A DNA stretch of 64,000 nt from Mucilaginibacter sp. SG564 (GCF_013149275.1 NZ_JABGNA010000001.1:682001-746000), one strand, 5' to 3'. Positions 54,001 through 62,652 are shown, counted from the first letter of the stretch. Notes: a model not told the origin generated them from the letters alone. Made by a program: numbers and translations.

Positions 54001-54893
54001 TTTAAATGTTGTTGAGCAAAGCCAAATAGTTTTATAAAGGCCAAGTAAAGTGCATAATGAGGTGCATGAGTCGGATAATTATCCAATGCTTCAGATAAGT
54101 AAGCCGGGGTGCGGCTCACTATATTTACAATACCCGAAATGAATGATTGTAAGGCCCCAGTAAATAGGTTATGTGTAAGAATATGATTAATGTCCTCCTG
54201 AACGGTGCCTGTTAGTGTGATAGGGAATGCCGTAACCGGGGGCGAAACGGTGAAAATACTTTCCAGACGTTTTTGTGAAGAGACAGCATAAACACCCTCT
54301 AATGGAAGAAAAGTGAAGTTTTGCGAATAAACGATGTCATCAACAGGAGTTAAGGCCTCTGTATATGTTGAAGCTGGGTCTATAAGAGAACCAGTTACAA
54401 AGCTTCCATAATATTGATAAAGTATGCTTAAAGGGGCTGCTACTTTTGAAACTATAGAAACTGATAAAAAAGTTTTATAACTCAGATCATCAGCTAAATG
54501 TTTATAAGCATCGTCAAGCGCTGCTGTTATTGAAAAAATAAAATCAAAAAGAATTTTAAAATTATTCTTTGCATCGGCGTCACTTGTCGCGTTAGCTATA
54601 GTATTATTTAAGTATTTGATAAATGATGCATAATCGTTTATTCTCCATTCGGCAATTGCGGCTATTACTACTGCAATATCTTTACCCATGAGTTGTTGCC
54701 AATCACCATTGATCGTATTGGTATTGTCGTAATAGTTTAACCAGGCGCTATATTTTTTCGTAAGCAGGATAAGATCTGCATCTGAACGCTCATCAACGAG
54801 CGCGCATTTAGCCAAAAGGGCATCCAACGCACGCTGAGCCTGGCTGGTGCCGTTATAGGATAAGAGTTTGGTATCGAAACAATTATTTGCCAT
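51024..54893 (-). CDS. baseplate J-like protein (Afp11/Afp12-type)
   Basis: At 1289 residues this is the largest protein of the operon. The C-terminal third holds the clearest baseplate J-like features: FGGRVQETDDQFYQRVSERL, then RHKNRAITTWDYERLILQYF and KVKCIDHT, followed by strands forming the wedge domain. The N-terminal thousand residues are long, Asn/Thr/Ser-rich and unassigned, and make it larger than Afp homologues. It overlaps gp25 by 1 base (TGATG) and the next baseplate gene by 8-17 bases. It should link the hub to the sheath at the base. Confidence 0.78.
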   Translation of the reverse strand: MANNCFDTKLLSYNGTSQAQRALDALLAKCALVDERSDADLILLTKKYSAWLNYYDNTNTINGDWQQLMGKDIAVVIAAIAEWRINDYASFIKYLNNTIANATSDADAKNNFKILFDFIFSITAALDDAYKHLADDLSYKTFLSVSIVSKVAAPLSILYQYYGSFVTGSLIDPASTYTEALTPVDDIVYSQNFTFLPLEGVYAVSSQKRLESIFTVSPPVTAFPITLTGTVQEDINHILTHNLFTGALQSFISGIVNIVSRTPAYLSEALDNYPTHAPHYALYLAFIKLFGFAQQHLNQYTKKHLDFYYKQVLQLSNNVAEADFVHLVFELQKNTDQHLLPKGTSFKAGKDANNKDLFYSLTDDIVVQTANVQALKSIYLNKDDSPVTLYASPTANSEDGQGAKLLSADNSWFPFGNPQNIQQASIGFAVASNVLYLNEGKRTITLTFTCDSLAGITSADLSGIFNIQLTSKKDWYTVPVYTASVINNTTFSLTVVLEGDAPAIVSYSPKIHGGNFDSTLPIAQVMLNSYSSYQKIKTPRINQVTISVVVDAIKNLILQNDDGKINPAKPFKPFGDFPENGASFIIGSKEIFQKQLTKLAIDFDWQEAPLSATTVNLSSLTKGSWTAISNGTSLYASSIVITDVQQRILSPVVFNDFNARNTLTANITSVINQGLSFEANNALALNVNNLAQDDQPFNVKNIINRGLSLDRTNNTIKNDLPNIITTSPVNINVAAGPKEIDITGLERVAQSPGDFAPNEDYNITSVDGYLKLEMIGNDYSMATYLAHIPPPSVKVVYDTTDPNKVVGYTVDKVTPPVPAHPVLKSINVKYTATDSIVFSNTSFTTRSNFFYHMEPFGFREMHPAITADALTLLPVFNVEDGIPTDDGGELWIGLNNAKADEVFSVLFQVSDGSANPLKNMTLVNWYYLSNNNWLLFNKQSVTDQTNNLTSSGLVTFNIPADATLINTRADNGLIWIKAGVQHDTDAICNLIAVGVNAAKAQFIQDITNNIVFTQILPPNTISKPAISDAALKKTQQPYTSFGGRVQETDDQFYQRVSERLRHKNRAITTWDYERLILQYFPQVFKVKCIDHTGFLLDVNTNQQKYSETLAGHVTIITIPDLTHLNNANPLRPYTSIGLLTEIEKYIKTLTSPFVKLHLSNPSFEEVQFEFSVTFRDGIDPVYFSNQLNNEIEQFLTPWAFGDPQAIQFGNSIEKSVVLNFIEERPYVDFVTCFKMNHIILRQGQVVIEAQYDIDEAIASTSRSILVSYYNEETKVKHLINSPANCDCNG

Positions 54894-55300
54894 CAGTGTA
54901 TTTCTGTTCCTTCGTTTTTATAGTAAGGATATACAAAATTGAACCTTGAATTTGTGGTGCGAACAGTGTAATTAAGGATGATCAGGATCACTCCTTCTGT
55001 TTCGCGGCTGTCATCAACCTGTATCGAAGCCAGATCAATCCGAGGCTCATAGTAAAGTATAGCCGTTTTGATCATCTCGCGGATATAGGTTTTAAAAGTG
55101 GTGGTCATGGGTTCAAAAAGCATCTCGTCCAGATTACAGCCATAATCAGGCACCATCACCCGTTCGCCCTTGCGCGTTGCCAGTAATATTTGCAGACTGA
55201 GTTGTATATCAGCCTCATCACTGGTCATGATCACCGAGTTTGCGGTAGTATCAAATGTTGGCGGAAAACTCCACCCTGTTCCTAAAAATGAATCAGCCAT
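54893..55300 (-). CDS. GPW/gp25-family baseplate protein (Afp9-like)
   Basis: The 135-residue protein has the gp25 fold pattern. ADIQLSLQILLATRKGERVM followed by VPDYGCNLDEMLFEPMTTTF is the family core, in which the first segment extends to the sheath. GTGWSFPPTF is the conserved N-terminal G-x-G-W-x-F segment. It starts sheath polymerisation on the baseplate. It lies 1 base after the PAAR gene and overlaps the baseplate J-like gene by 1 base. Confidence 0.93.
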   Translation of the reverse strand: MADSFLGTGWSFPPTFDTTANSVIMTSDEADIQLSLQILLATRKGERVMVPDYGCNLDEMLFEPMTTTFKTYIREMIKTAILYYEPRIDLASIQVDDSRETEGVILIILNYTVRTTNSRFNFVYPYYKNEGTEIH

Positions 55301-55301
55301 G

Positions 55302-55592
55302 TTAACCTCCTATAATTACTGTTGGACATCCTATTATTATTGAACCGCCATGCGCAGTTGGGTCACCCATACGTGCTGCCGGTTTACCTCCTATCAGTAC
55401 TGTTGCCGAACCGTTTGCTATTACATCTGGCGGCCCTGCGCAGGTGCACATGTCACCTGCACAGGCCGCAGGAAGTCCGCCTATTAATACAGTAGGGCTC
55501 CCCGGTGGTAATATGGGTCCGCCTACATGAGGAACCGGCCCAGTAAACATAGGGCAAACATGCATGTCTGAAATTCTAGCTGCGAGTGGCAT
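55302..55592 (-). CDS. PAAR-domain spike tip protein (Afp10-like)
   Basis: The 96-residue protein is nothing but a PAAR domain: AARISDMHVCPMFTGPVPHV, repeats of the type GSPTVLIGGLPAACAGDMCT and GSATVLIGGKPAARMGDPTA, and HGGSIIIGCPTVIIGG at the end. His and Cys residues (H12, C14, C50, H81) are candidate ligands for the tip metal ion. It caps the VgrG-like spike whose gene lies upstream. A 129-base gap with a foldback separates the two genes. Confidence 0.94.
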   Translation of the reverse strand: MPLAARISDMHVCPMFTGPVPHVGGPILPPGSPTVLIGGLPAACAGDMCTCAGPPDVIANGSATVLIGGKPAARMGDPTAHGGSIIIGCPTVIIGG

Positions 55593-55600
55593 ATTTTTTA

Positions 55601-55716
55601 TTGGTTAAGTGGTTGATTGAGTTGGATTAGTTTAGATTAAGTGAACGGTTGATTAGGTTATTATTCGTCAACCTATCAAACCACTTAACTCAATCAAGCA
55701 TTCACTTAATCAACCA
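55601..55716. repeat. long imperfect foldback between the spike and PAAR genes
   Basis: The left part (GGTTAAGTGGTTGATTGAGTT and GATTAAGTGAACGGTTGATTAGG) pairs with the right part (CAACCTATCAAACCACTTAACT, CAATCAAGC, CACTTAATCAACC) in several registers. It is the longest non-coding stretch inside the operon. It could be an RNA structure that lowers read-through or protects the mRNA, or a relic repeat. Confidence 0.65.
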
Positions 55717-55721
55717 AAACA

Positions 55722-57518
55722 TTAATTAATCATTACTACGCCACCCTTTAGGGTAGCTGTACCTGAGCCTTCTACCTTTACTGATGGAGCTGACATGGAA
55801 GCACTACCGCTATCGGCCTTAATTGAAGCCCCACCTGCACTCATCTCAAAGCTGGAGGACGGTTTTATAGAAACATTGGTGGCTTCAATGGATAGATCGC
55901 CTGTTGCTTTGAGCTTAATATCTGCTCCGCTTTCCAGGTTTATAGCTGATGAATCCATGGTTACTTTGTTGTTATTCTCATCCTCCAATTGTATATAGCC
56001 TTCCTTTTCGCTTATGGTTATCTTTTTACCTGCAGGTGTTTCAATTTTTAATGACTTTTCATCGTCGTTAAAGATCATCTTCATGCCGCTGCGTGAGGTG
56101 TAGCCTTTTTCGTCGTTCTTATTGGCAGCTTTTAGTGGGGCTGGTTTATTGCTGCTGTTCAGCATACCTAATACCACAGGATGGCGGGGATCATTATTTA
56201 AAAAACCTACCACCACCTCATCGCCAATTTCAGGGCGAAAAAAAGTACCGCGATTATTACCAGCATCAAGGCAAGCCACACGTGTCCAGATACCATCCTC
56301 GGCAGGATCGATAATGGGTAACCTTACGCGTATCCTATCCTGGGTATCAGGATCGTTTTCCAGATCAGTTACAATTCCTATTTGTAAACCTTGTATGGCC
56401 GGCAGCATATCTACCGCAGGTGGAGAATTTACATCCGGCTGGCGAGTAAACAACTCATTGGATAAGCCGAACTGAACATCGGTAGTCCAGCTGCCGTTCA
56501 CAATTTCATGACGCACCCCAGAAACAAATACTTTTCCGTTAAAGCGGTCGCCCACCCCACCAATATTGACCAGATCGCCTGGATTTAACTGACCGCCATA
56601 TCCGCGAAACCTTACCCTGCCCCTGCAACGTGACATCCTTGCTTTTTGAAGGCGACCATCCGCTAAACTTTGTAATTCATCAGTCGTAAGATCTTCGCCG
56701 GAGTATAGGTCATATTCTGATACACTTAGCACCGCTCCCAAATCGCTGCTTGAAATATTACCATTCTCTTCAAAACCAGGTTCAGCTGCACTTGCGGAAG
56801 CTATCTCCTGAGTGGTATAATCCCATGTTTTGGCTGTGAGGCTCTGATATTGATTCCGAGCGTCCAGATCGGCATCAAATTCCAGCATTGTAGCACCAAA
56901 TAAAGTGTCAAGCACTGTTGCCGAACTGAAATTAGGTTTTTTTGCGGTTATTTTACCATTATCAACCATGCACAGTTTGCCATTAGCTTCCATCCGCGAT
57001 ACCATAAAGTCCCAATCGGTACAATCATATTGAACAATGGATTTTAGTGTTATGCTGGTATCCTCTATGTCGGTATCTAATCCGTAATTGCCTATGATCC
57101 CGGTAATAGCGTCGCTGTCTTTAGTATCATAAAAATATTTGTTCTTACGGGCTATAGTCATTTTAATGGCTTTATCACGGCAATCGAGGATCAATACAGG
57201 TGAGCCATTTCCTCGTATTTTTAAACTATGTTTCAAGATGATACCTTTAAAAAGAGTGGCCTGTTCAGCATGGTAGCCTACCGCTATTTCAATTTCAGCC
57301 CCCGGAACCAAGGTTGGTTCGTTACTTATTGCAAAATCTTGTGCCGAAGCATCACCATCATATATCAGCAACTTAGCTACCGGGATACGGTTTATTTCTT
57401 TACTAAAATTCATGGAAGCCACCTGGTAAGATGCACCCAGTAGGGTCCCATTTACCTTAATGGTAAAGGTAACCAGATCGGTATTTTGTGTTCCAGGTAA
57501 TGTTTGGCTTAGTGACAT
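55722..57518 (-). CDS. VgrG-like spike protein (Afp8-like)
   Basis: The 598-residue protein combines a gp27-like hub (about 1-370, with SLKIRGNGSPVLILDCRDKA and FMVSRMEANGKLCMVDNGKI), a gp5-like OB domain (about 375-460, GLQIGIVTDLENDPDTQDRI and GDEVVVGFLNNDPRHPVVLG), and a C-terminal beta-helix needle with repeats (INLESGADIKLKATGDLSIE, MSAGGASIKADSGSASMSAP). It forms the trimeric spike below the tube. The neighbours (LysM protein before, PAAR after) show that it belongs to an eCIS rather than a type VI system. Confidence 0.93.
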   Translation of the reverse strand: MSLSQTLPGTQNTDLVTFTIKVNGTLLGASYQVASMNFSKEINRIPVAKLLIYDGDASAQDFAISNEPTLVPGAEIEIAVGYHAEQATLFKGIILKHSLKIRGNGSPVLILDCRDKAIKMTIARKNKYFYDTKDSDAITGIIGNYGLDTDIEDTSITLKSIVQYDCTDWDFMVSRMEANGKLCMVDNGKITAKKPNFSSATVLDTLFGATMLEFDADLDARNQYQSLTAKTWDYTTQEIASASAAEPGFEENGNISSSDLGAVLSVSEYDLYSGEDLTTDELQSLADGRLQKARMSRCRGRVRFRGYGGQLNPGDLVNIGGVGDRFNGKVFVSGVRHEIVNGSWTTDVQFGLSNELFTRQPDVNSPPAVDMLPAIQGLQIGIVTDLENDPDTQDRIRVRLPIIDPAEDGIWTRVACLDAGNNRGTFFRPEIGDEVVVGFLNNDPRHPVVLGMLNSSNKPAPLKAANKNDEKGYTSRSGMKMIFNDDEKSLKIETPAGKKITISEKEGYIQLEDENNNKVTMDSSAINLESGADIKLKATGDLSIEATNVSIKPSSSFEMSAGGASIKADSGSASMSAPSVKVEGSGTATLKGGVVMIN

Positions 57519-57521
57519 GGT

Positions 57522-58241
57522 TTATTTTGCAATTGGTGGAAAAATGATTTTAGTTCCGGCAGTTAATTTTTTGAAATCTGTTAGTCCGTTATATTGTGCT
57601 ACCTGGTAGTAATACTTGCTGTCTCCGTACTCCTTGTAACACATTAAGGCCAGGGTATCCCCTTCAATTACTGTTCGGATATGCGTCAGATCGGGTGACT
57701 GGCGGTTTTCGATAGCCGCCAGTTTGGTTTCATCAATTACTCCCTGGAAAGTGCAATCTGCTTCGGCACGTAACGGTGTGCCATCGGGATTGAACAGTTT
57801 AAAAGTTAACGTCATGCGGGTCATCTGACAATTGTAGAGCAGCGGCCCCCATTGCAATTGAACATAACGCGGCTGGTGTGTTGTGCCATCGTAGTCATAA
57901 ACTACGCTTTTAAATTTTTCAAAATCCTGTACTACATCAGGTTTGTCTGCCGGCAATCCCGGTACGGCTAAGCCTGATAACAAACCCCCACCTCCCCTTT
58001 TTATCACACCGGTACCATCAAACAAGAACTTGAAGGTGAGGGATTGTGCAGATCTTTTACTAAAAGAAGTAATACTTTCACTTGAGCCCTGGGCGCTTTT
58101 CTGACTTACCTCAGTTCCGTAAGTAAGCGCATATGATTCGGGATTGATCAGTACATCATAGTCCAATCCATCGGCTTTTGTGCTAAAACTGATATCCGTA
58201 TAGGCAACCAGTTTCATCTTTTTTAATTCACCCAGGCTCAT
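57522..58241 (-). CDS. LysM-domain baseplate hub protein (Afp7-like)
   Basis: The 239-residue protein has an N-terminal CIS tube/hub domain (about 10-175: AYTDISFSTKADGLDYDVLI, SITSFSKRSAQSLTFKFLFD, YVQLQWGPLLYNCQMTRMTL). A C-terminal LysM domain follows (about 190-235: VIEGDTLALMCYKEYGDSKY ending in LTAGTKIIFPPI). Afp7 homologues join the tube to the spike. Its ATG overlaps the stop codon of the DUF5908 gene (ATGA), so the two are coupled. Confidence 0.92.
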   Translation of the reverse strand: MSLGELKKMKLVAYTDISFSTKADGLDYDVLINPESYALTYGTEVSQKSAQGSSESITSFSKRSAQSLTFKFLFDGTGVIKRGGGGLLSGLAVPGLPADKPDVVQDFEKFKSVVYDYDGTTHQPRYVQLQWGPLLYNCQMTRMTLTFKLFNPDGTPLRAEADCTFQGVIDETKLAAIENRQSPDLTHIRTVIEGDTLALMCYKEYGDSKYYYQVAQYNGLTDFKKLTAGTKIIFPPIAK

Positions 58242-58405
58242 CGGTCAGTTTTTTCTTTTAAAATTTCCAATACCTGTTCAACACATTTGGCAATAATGTC
58301 CTCACTATTTGTGGCTCCTGCAGAAGAAGGTGTTGTATTTCCTCCTGTATTCCCGCCTTCGGTGATGGTGGTAACTATTTGCAATTCTCTTATCTCTACT
58401 GGCAT
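58238..58405 (-). CDS. small DUF5908-type protein
   Basis: A 55-residue open frame begins with ATG at 58405: MPVEIRELQIVTTI, then a Gly/Asn/Thr/Ser-rich middle, and the end EDIIAKCVEQVLEILKEKTD. The start MPVEIREL and the C-terminal amphipathic helix match the short DUF5908 proteins found between tube and LysM genes in injection-system clusters of Bacteroidota. It overlaps the LysM gene by 4 bases. Its function is unknown, and a chaperone or small baseplate component is possible. Confidence 0.8.
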   Translation of the reverse strand: MPVEIRELQIVTTITEGGNTGGNTTPSSAGATNSEDIIAKCVEQVLEILKEKTDR

Positions 58406-58444
58406 TGGCTTATTGTTATTAAACTGTTTGTTAAAGCATATTGA

Positions 58445-58969
58445 TTAGCCTACAGAAATACTGGCACTTGCGCTGGCCCCTCCAAACAGATCGGCCACCG
58501 CACCGACAGCAGCACCAACTGCTGCCGACAGGTTAAGTGTCTTATAGTATTCATAGCGAAGGGTCATCGACTCAATAACTATCGAATTTGTTTCTGCATT
58601 AAATGAAGAAAGACTGTATTTGATCGGTATAGCATTAGCGATATACCATGACGATACGGGCAAATGATCTTCGTTTAAAAGCGATATCAACATGTTGGTA
58701 GGTTGATAATTGAAATTCTCGATCGAATCTAGACACCATGCCGTTACCCCTGATACCAGTGTCATCCCCCGTTTCAAAACAAGGTCTGAATACGTGTTAC
58801 GTCCGGGCAACCGGTGAACAAAACGATTCTCGCCACCCTCCTTATAGGTATCCAAACCCACATCAACAGTTAAGCCTGTAACATCCTGAAAACGGAAATC
58901 ATTAGGCACTTGCGGAAATATTTCAAATACCACCAGGAAATGGAAGCCGGTAAAAGGGTAATCAAACAT
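58445..58969 (-). CDS. second tube-type protein (Afp5-like)
   Basis: The 174-residue protein belongs to the T4-like tail tube (gp19) family: FTGFHFLVVFEIFPQ at the start, FQDVTGLTVDVGLDTYKEGG, and FVHRLPGRNTYSDLVLKRGM (about 47-66). PIKYSLSSFNAETNSIVIES gives the late strands. An Ala/Gly-rich tail (about 150-174) distinguishes it from the main tube protein. Afp5-like proteins form the layer between tube and hub. It follows the main tube gene by 2 bases. Confidence 0.88.
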   Translation of the reverse strand: MFDYPFTGFHFLVVFEIFPQVPNDFRFQDVTGLTVDVGLDTYKEGGENRFVHRLPGRNTYSDLVLKRGMTLVSGVTAWCLDSIENFNYQPTNMLISLLNEDHLPVSSWYIANAIPIKYSLSSFNAETNSIVIESMTLRYEYYKTLNLSAAVGAAVGAVADLFGGASASASISVG

Positions 58970-58971
58970 GA

Positions 58972-59403
58972 CTATTCGTTTTGCATGGTTAAGCCTTCAT
59001 GTGCCAGTTCAAGCGTTTCAATAGCAACCTCATTACCATCAGCCTTTAAATCGGTAGAGGTAACTTTGGTAGGCCAGGCATTTTTAACTTTCCATACCAC
59101 TACAGGTGCTAATGTTTCGTCAAGCAGACTAATGGTGATATCGCGGCGCTCAACGGTATTCATGTTAATGGTATTATGCCAGTTATAAAACTCATTGTCT
59201 GATTTAAACACACCTCGTTTAAGCGTGATATTGCTGAATTTGCGTTGCCCTGGCATCTTGATTTTGTGATATTCCGGGCTCGCGCCATCGCGGTATTCAA
59301 TTACATCGTTGGTTATATCGAGTCCGCTTACGTCAGTGAAGCCGATGCGTGTGCCGCCCCAGTCAACACTAAAATGGAATTTCGGAAGTGGGTAATTAGC
59401 CAT
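58972..59403 (-). CDS. inner tube protein (Afp1-like)
   Basis: The 143-residue gp19-family protein has PKFHFSVDWGGTRIGFTDVS, VIEYRDGASPEYHKIKMPGQ and KFSNITLKRGVFKSDNEFYN as the conserved tube core (about 7-75), followed by VKNAWPTKVTSTDLKADGNE. It has the length expected for a ring-forming tube subunit. It is transcribed 51 bases after the sheath gene and should line the channel in which cargo is carried. Confidence 0.9.
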   Translation of the reverse strand: MANYPLPKFHFSVDWGGTRIGFTDVSGLDITNDVIEYRDGASPEYHKIKMPGQRKFSNITLKRGVFKSDNEFYNWHNTINMNTVERRDITISLLDETLAPVVVWKVKNAWPTKVTSTDLKADGNEVAIETLELAHEGLTMQNE

Positions 59404-59454
59404 AATATTTAAGTTTTAGATTGATTGATAATTAATTTTTAATAAACACTACTA

Positions 59455-61467
59455 TTAAGCTTGTTGCTGGATCTGAGAGAAACGCAGGATGATAAATTCA
59501 GCAGGGCGTACAGGAGCCATACCAATTTCAATGATCATTTTTCCATTAAGGATATCATCAAAAGTCATGGTTTGTCCCAGACCTACTTTCACGTAAAATG
59601 CTTGCTCTGGTTTCGGCCCAGCCAAAGCACCCTGACGCCACAGATTGGTAAGATAATTTTCGATCATAGCACGTACGCGTACCCAGGTGTTACCATCGTT
59701 GGGCTCAAACACAAACTGCATAGCTGCTTTTTTAACTGATTCCTCAACCATAATATAAAAACGGCGTACTGATATGTATCTGAAATCGTTACTGTTACCA
59801 TCCAAAGTACGGGCTCCCCAAACCAGGATACCTTTGCCCGTGAAAGCGCGTACCGCGTTAATTGACTTGCCGGAATCTGTATCAATGTTCAGATCTTCCT
59901 GGGTGTTATCGTCAACATTTACCAATGGTTCCACTATAGTATTAACACTTACATTGGCAGGAGCTTTCCAAACGCCTCTAGTACCATCAACTGAGGCATA
60001 AATGCCGGCCAGAGCGCCACTCGGAGGTACTACAATTCCCTGGTTTTTAATGGCTACGGTGATGTTGTTGTATATAGAGCTTGAATCGTTGAGCTGGATT
60101 TCCAGATTTTGTAAACGCAGATTCACTTCATTGATGAACGCTGATACAGAATTTACAACTCCTGAATACAGATTGTTAACTCTTGCCCTGATATATTTTA
60201 CAGCGGCTGCTGCATCTGCGGGTGCTGGTGTACCATATATGGTTGGATCTGCAGCCAGGCCAGCGGCATTTGGGAACGCCGGAGTGAAATTAGCTGCGAT
60301 TGCCGCTCCTATCGCCCCACCAGGAAAACTTTCATCCAAAAGAAGAAGTTCACGTATCAGTTGGTCCATTGGTGAAATATCGGTTGCATCGGCACCGGCC
60401 CTGGTGTAGGTAGTATGAATATCTTTTGTTGTACGGCCGCCATAAATATGACTTGGGTCGGCATCAGTTAAAGTGCTGTTCAAAGCTACAAAACCCAATA
60501 TGATGTCTTTGATATAAGATAATCGTAAAGTCATCTCAGGCTTATCACTTGTTGAGGGAATTAGCCCGTAAGCATCGGTTATGGCACTGGTATAAGGAGC
60601 TACATTGAACGGAGCGCCAAAACCAGGTGTGTTAACAAAAGTGTTGATATGGGTATTCAAGTCGGTTACAGCCCTGTCAATTTGTGTAACAAAAACATTA
60701 TTAGTTACAATATTTTTTGTAGGTACATTGGTGCCAGCTGGTTTTTGCAGTTGAATATTCCGGTACGAAAAAGAATAGGACAAACTTGAACGGAGCCATG
60801 GATAATATGCCGCGCCATAATTCAAATTGGCCGAACCTATTCCATTTCTAAAAACGGTAATAACGTCTGAGTTATCGTAGGTTCTTTCTTTGTCGCCATT
60901 AAGTACATCCAGTATGGTAAATCTGTCCTGCAGATCGGCGCATGCTTTCAAAGATGTTGTAGCCAGGTTATTAAAATCACTGGCGCCAAATGAAATAGCA
61001 TCAGGAATAACAATCAGCGTTGGCTCATCCTCTTTACGTAAAACTTCAAAAGCTCTGATCTTGCCGGCGTCAATAAAGTCGGTAATGAGCACTGAACCGT
61101 CATTTTTGTATTTACCAACAGAAATAATATAGCAGTTAACACCGCCGTTACTGTAAAACATTCTTACAGCGTTATACAACTGGTATTTGGGCGATATATT
61201 TACAGTATCTACACTATTGTCTGGCTTAAGCGCAACATTAGCAGTGAGATTAGGAAAATCGGCGCCAAAATATTGTACGTATTGAACAAGTGAGGAAATA
61301 CGTACAGCTTGATTAACCACACTCTTCCCATTTCTTGTCGCGTCTTGCGAGTATCCGATAAATACCGGAACCGCGGTGGCCACCTGTGCAATTGATGGCG
61401 GAAAGGATGGAATTTCATTCACATAAACCCCTGGAGTTTTAATTGTGCTTTCGTTTATTTGTGACAT
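59455..61467 (-). CDS. contractile sheath protein (Afp2/3-like)
   Basis: The 670-residue protein has the N-terminal arm signature TPGVYVNEIPSFPPSIAQVA, then TAVPVFIGYSQ (about 11-40). The C-terminal sheath core (about 545-670) contains KGILVWGARTLDGNSNDFRY, ISVRRFYIMVEESVKKAAMQ, FVFEPNDGNTWVRVRAMIEN and GMAPVRPAEFIILRFSQIQQ. A large central insertion (about 120-480) probably decorates the outer surface. Only one sheath gene is present, where Afp and PVC have two or three. Confidence 0.95.
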   Translation of the reverse strand: MSQINESTIKTPGVYVNEIPSFPPSIAQVATAVPVFIGYSQDATRNGKSVVNQAVRISSLVQYVQYFGADFPNLTANVALKPDNSVDTVNISPKYQLYNAVRMFYSNGGVNCYIISVGKYKNDGSVLITDFIDAGKIRAFEVLRKEDEPTLIVIPDAISFGASDFNNLATTSLKACADLQDRFTILDVLNGDKERTYDNSDVITVFRNGIGSANLNYGAAYYPWLRSSLSYSFSYRNIQLQKPAGTNVPTKNIVTNNVFVTQIDRAVTDLNTHINTFVNTPGFGAPFNVAPYTSAITDAYGLIPSTSDKPEMTLRLSYIKDIILGFVALNSTLTDADPSHIYGGRTTKDIHTTYTRAGADATDISPMDQLIRELLLLDESFPGGAIGAAIAANFTPAFPNAAGLAADPTIYGTPAPADAAAAVKYIRARVNNLYSGVVNSVSAFINEVNLRLQNLEIQLNDSSSIYNNITVAIKNQGIVVPPSGALAGIYASVDGTRGVWKAPANVSVNTIVEPLVNVDDNTQEDLNIDTDSGKSINAVRAFTGKGILVWGARTLDGNSNDFRYISVRRFYIMVEESVKKAAMQFVFEPNDGNTWVRVRAMIENYLTNLWRQGALAGPKPEQAFYVKVGLGQTMTFDDILNGKMIIEIGMAPVRPAEFIILRFSQIQQQA

Positions 61468-61479
61468 ATTTATCGGTTT

Positions 61480-62652
61480 TTAAAAGTTTAAAAAGATCTC
61501 TGAACATGGATAAGTATCGGTACCCTTTGTAATTGTGACGAGCCTCTGAGGATCTGCACAAGCAATTGGAGAATAATCATGATTATTTAAGGTTAATTTT
61601 AAATTCAACGCCTTATTACTTAATGGAATAGGTGTAAGTGAAGTAATCACACTCGCCGGATTTGCGAAGTGATATAAATTAGCCGTGTCATTAATGTTGC
61701 CCGATTGTTTGCTGGCCAGAATATATTTCCAGATGGTAGCACGGTTTAAAAAGTAAATACTATAGTGAGGCGCAGGGTTTATAGGGGCCCCACTCCCATC
61801 AATCAGATTACAGGAAACGGGTGATGCATCATTAAAAATGTCAATCACGGCAAAGGTTTTGCTAGCACTAAGCTCATCATTAATGTAGATCCATTGCTGG
61901 ATGCCGTTAACCGTTAATGAGTATTTTCCTGACTGCAAAAAGCTCAGATCAAGTGGAAAAGAGGAAACCGGATTTGCAAAAGCTATCGTTTTTGAAAATA
62001 CAGATTGGGTGTAGGTAGTAGCAATATTATCATAACCCAACACAGATATATTAACTGATGCTTGTGGGGAGGCAAACTGGTATGCGGATATAGATGGCAT
62101 CCATTTTAAAGCATCCGCTTCTGTCAGATATTGATTTTTATCCACAACCATCCAATGGTTGGCATTGGTGAGATTAAAAGTGTTTCCTGGTTTGCTGCTA
62201 CCAATTGCTCTATATGTAATACCTGTACCGTTTGACACCAGATCGCCGGGAGCATAAGTATTTGCCGCGTTATACACCGCTATTTTGCTCGACAGAAAAA
62301 TTTTTCCGTTACTGACGTTGTTGTTCCTGTTAGTGAAATAGTAAATTTTACCAGGTGTAGCAGAAGATAAATTGGTATAGTTAAAAAATAAAGGGTTGTT
62401 AAGTTGCATGAAAAAAGTGAACTGCGCGCCTGTTTCAATTGCCGTAAACGGTTTTGGAGGATTTATTTTACCATTACAGTTTACCCCGGTAATTAACTGG
62501 TTGGAGTATTGCCGTGCAATTATTTGATGGCCGCCTAGAGTTTTAACCGTTTGGTTTGAGGGTAAAATATTAAAGTCGGGACATAGTTGATCTTTGTAGT
62601 AACTATGCAATAGTTCAACCGTGAACAGACTTCCAAAATTGATATCAATCAT
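61480..62652 (-). CDS. unrecognised protein between tail terminator and sheath genes
   Basis: The 390-residue protein is beta-rich, with no signal peptide or membrane helix. It has repeated Asn/Tyr/Thr-rich strands (for example GKINPPKPFTAIETGAQFTF and SLDLSF-type segments), and SILGYDN-like patterns suggest Ig-like or carbohydrate-binding modules, but I cannot place it in a family. It overlaps the DUF4255 gene by 4 bases and precedes the sheath by 13 bases, so it is surely part of the particle operon. A cap, collar or surface component would fit its place. Confidence 0.6.
   Translation of the reverse strand: MIDINFGSLFTVELLHSYYKDQLCPDFNILPSNQTVKTLGGHQIIARQYSNQLITGVNCNGKINPPKPFTAIETGAQFTFFMQLNNPLFFNYTNLSSATPGKIYYFTNRNNNVSNGKIFLSSKIAVYNAANTYAPGDLVSNGTGITYRAIGSSKPGNTFNLTNANHWMVVDKNQYLTEADALKWMPSISAYQFASPQASVNISVLGYDNIATTYTQSVFSKTIAFANPVSSFPLDLSFLQSGKYSLTVNGIQQWIYINDELSASKTFAVIDIFNDASPVSCNLIDGSGAPINPAPHYSIYFLNRATIWKYILASKQSGNINDTANLYHFANPASVITSLTPIPLSNKALNLKLTLNNHDYSPIACADPQRLVTITKGTDTYPCSEIFLNF

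Noticed and set aside
55302..57518. Type VI secretion system based on VgrG and PAAR
   Set aside because: There are no TssJ/L/M membrane genes, no ClpV and no TssB/C pair. The LysM hub, single large sheath protein and gp25 order fit the Afp/PVC type.
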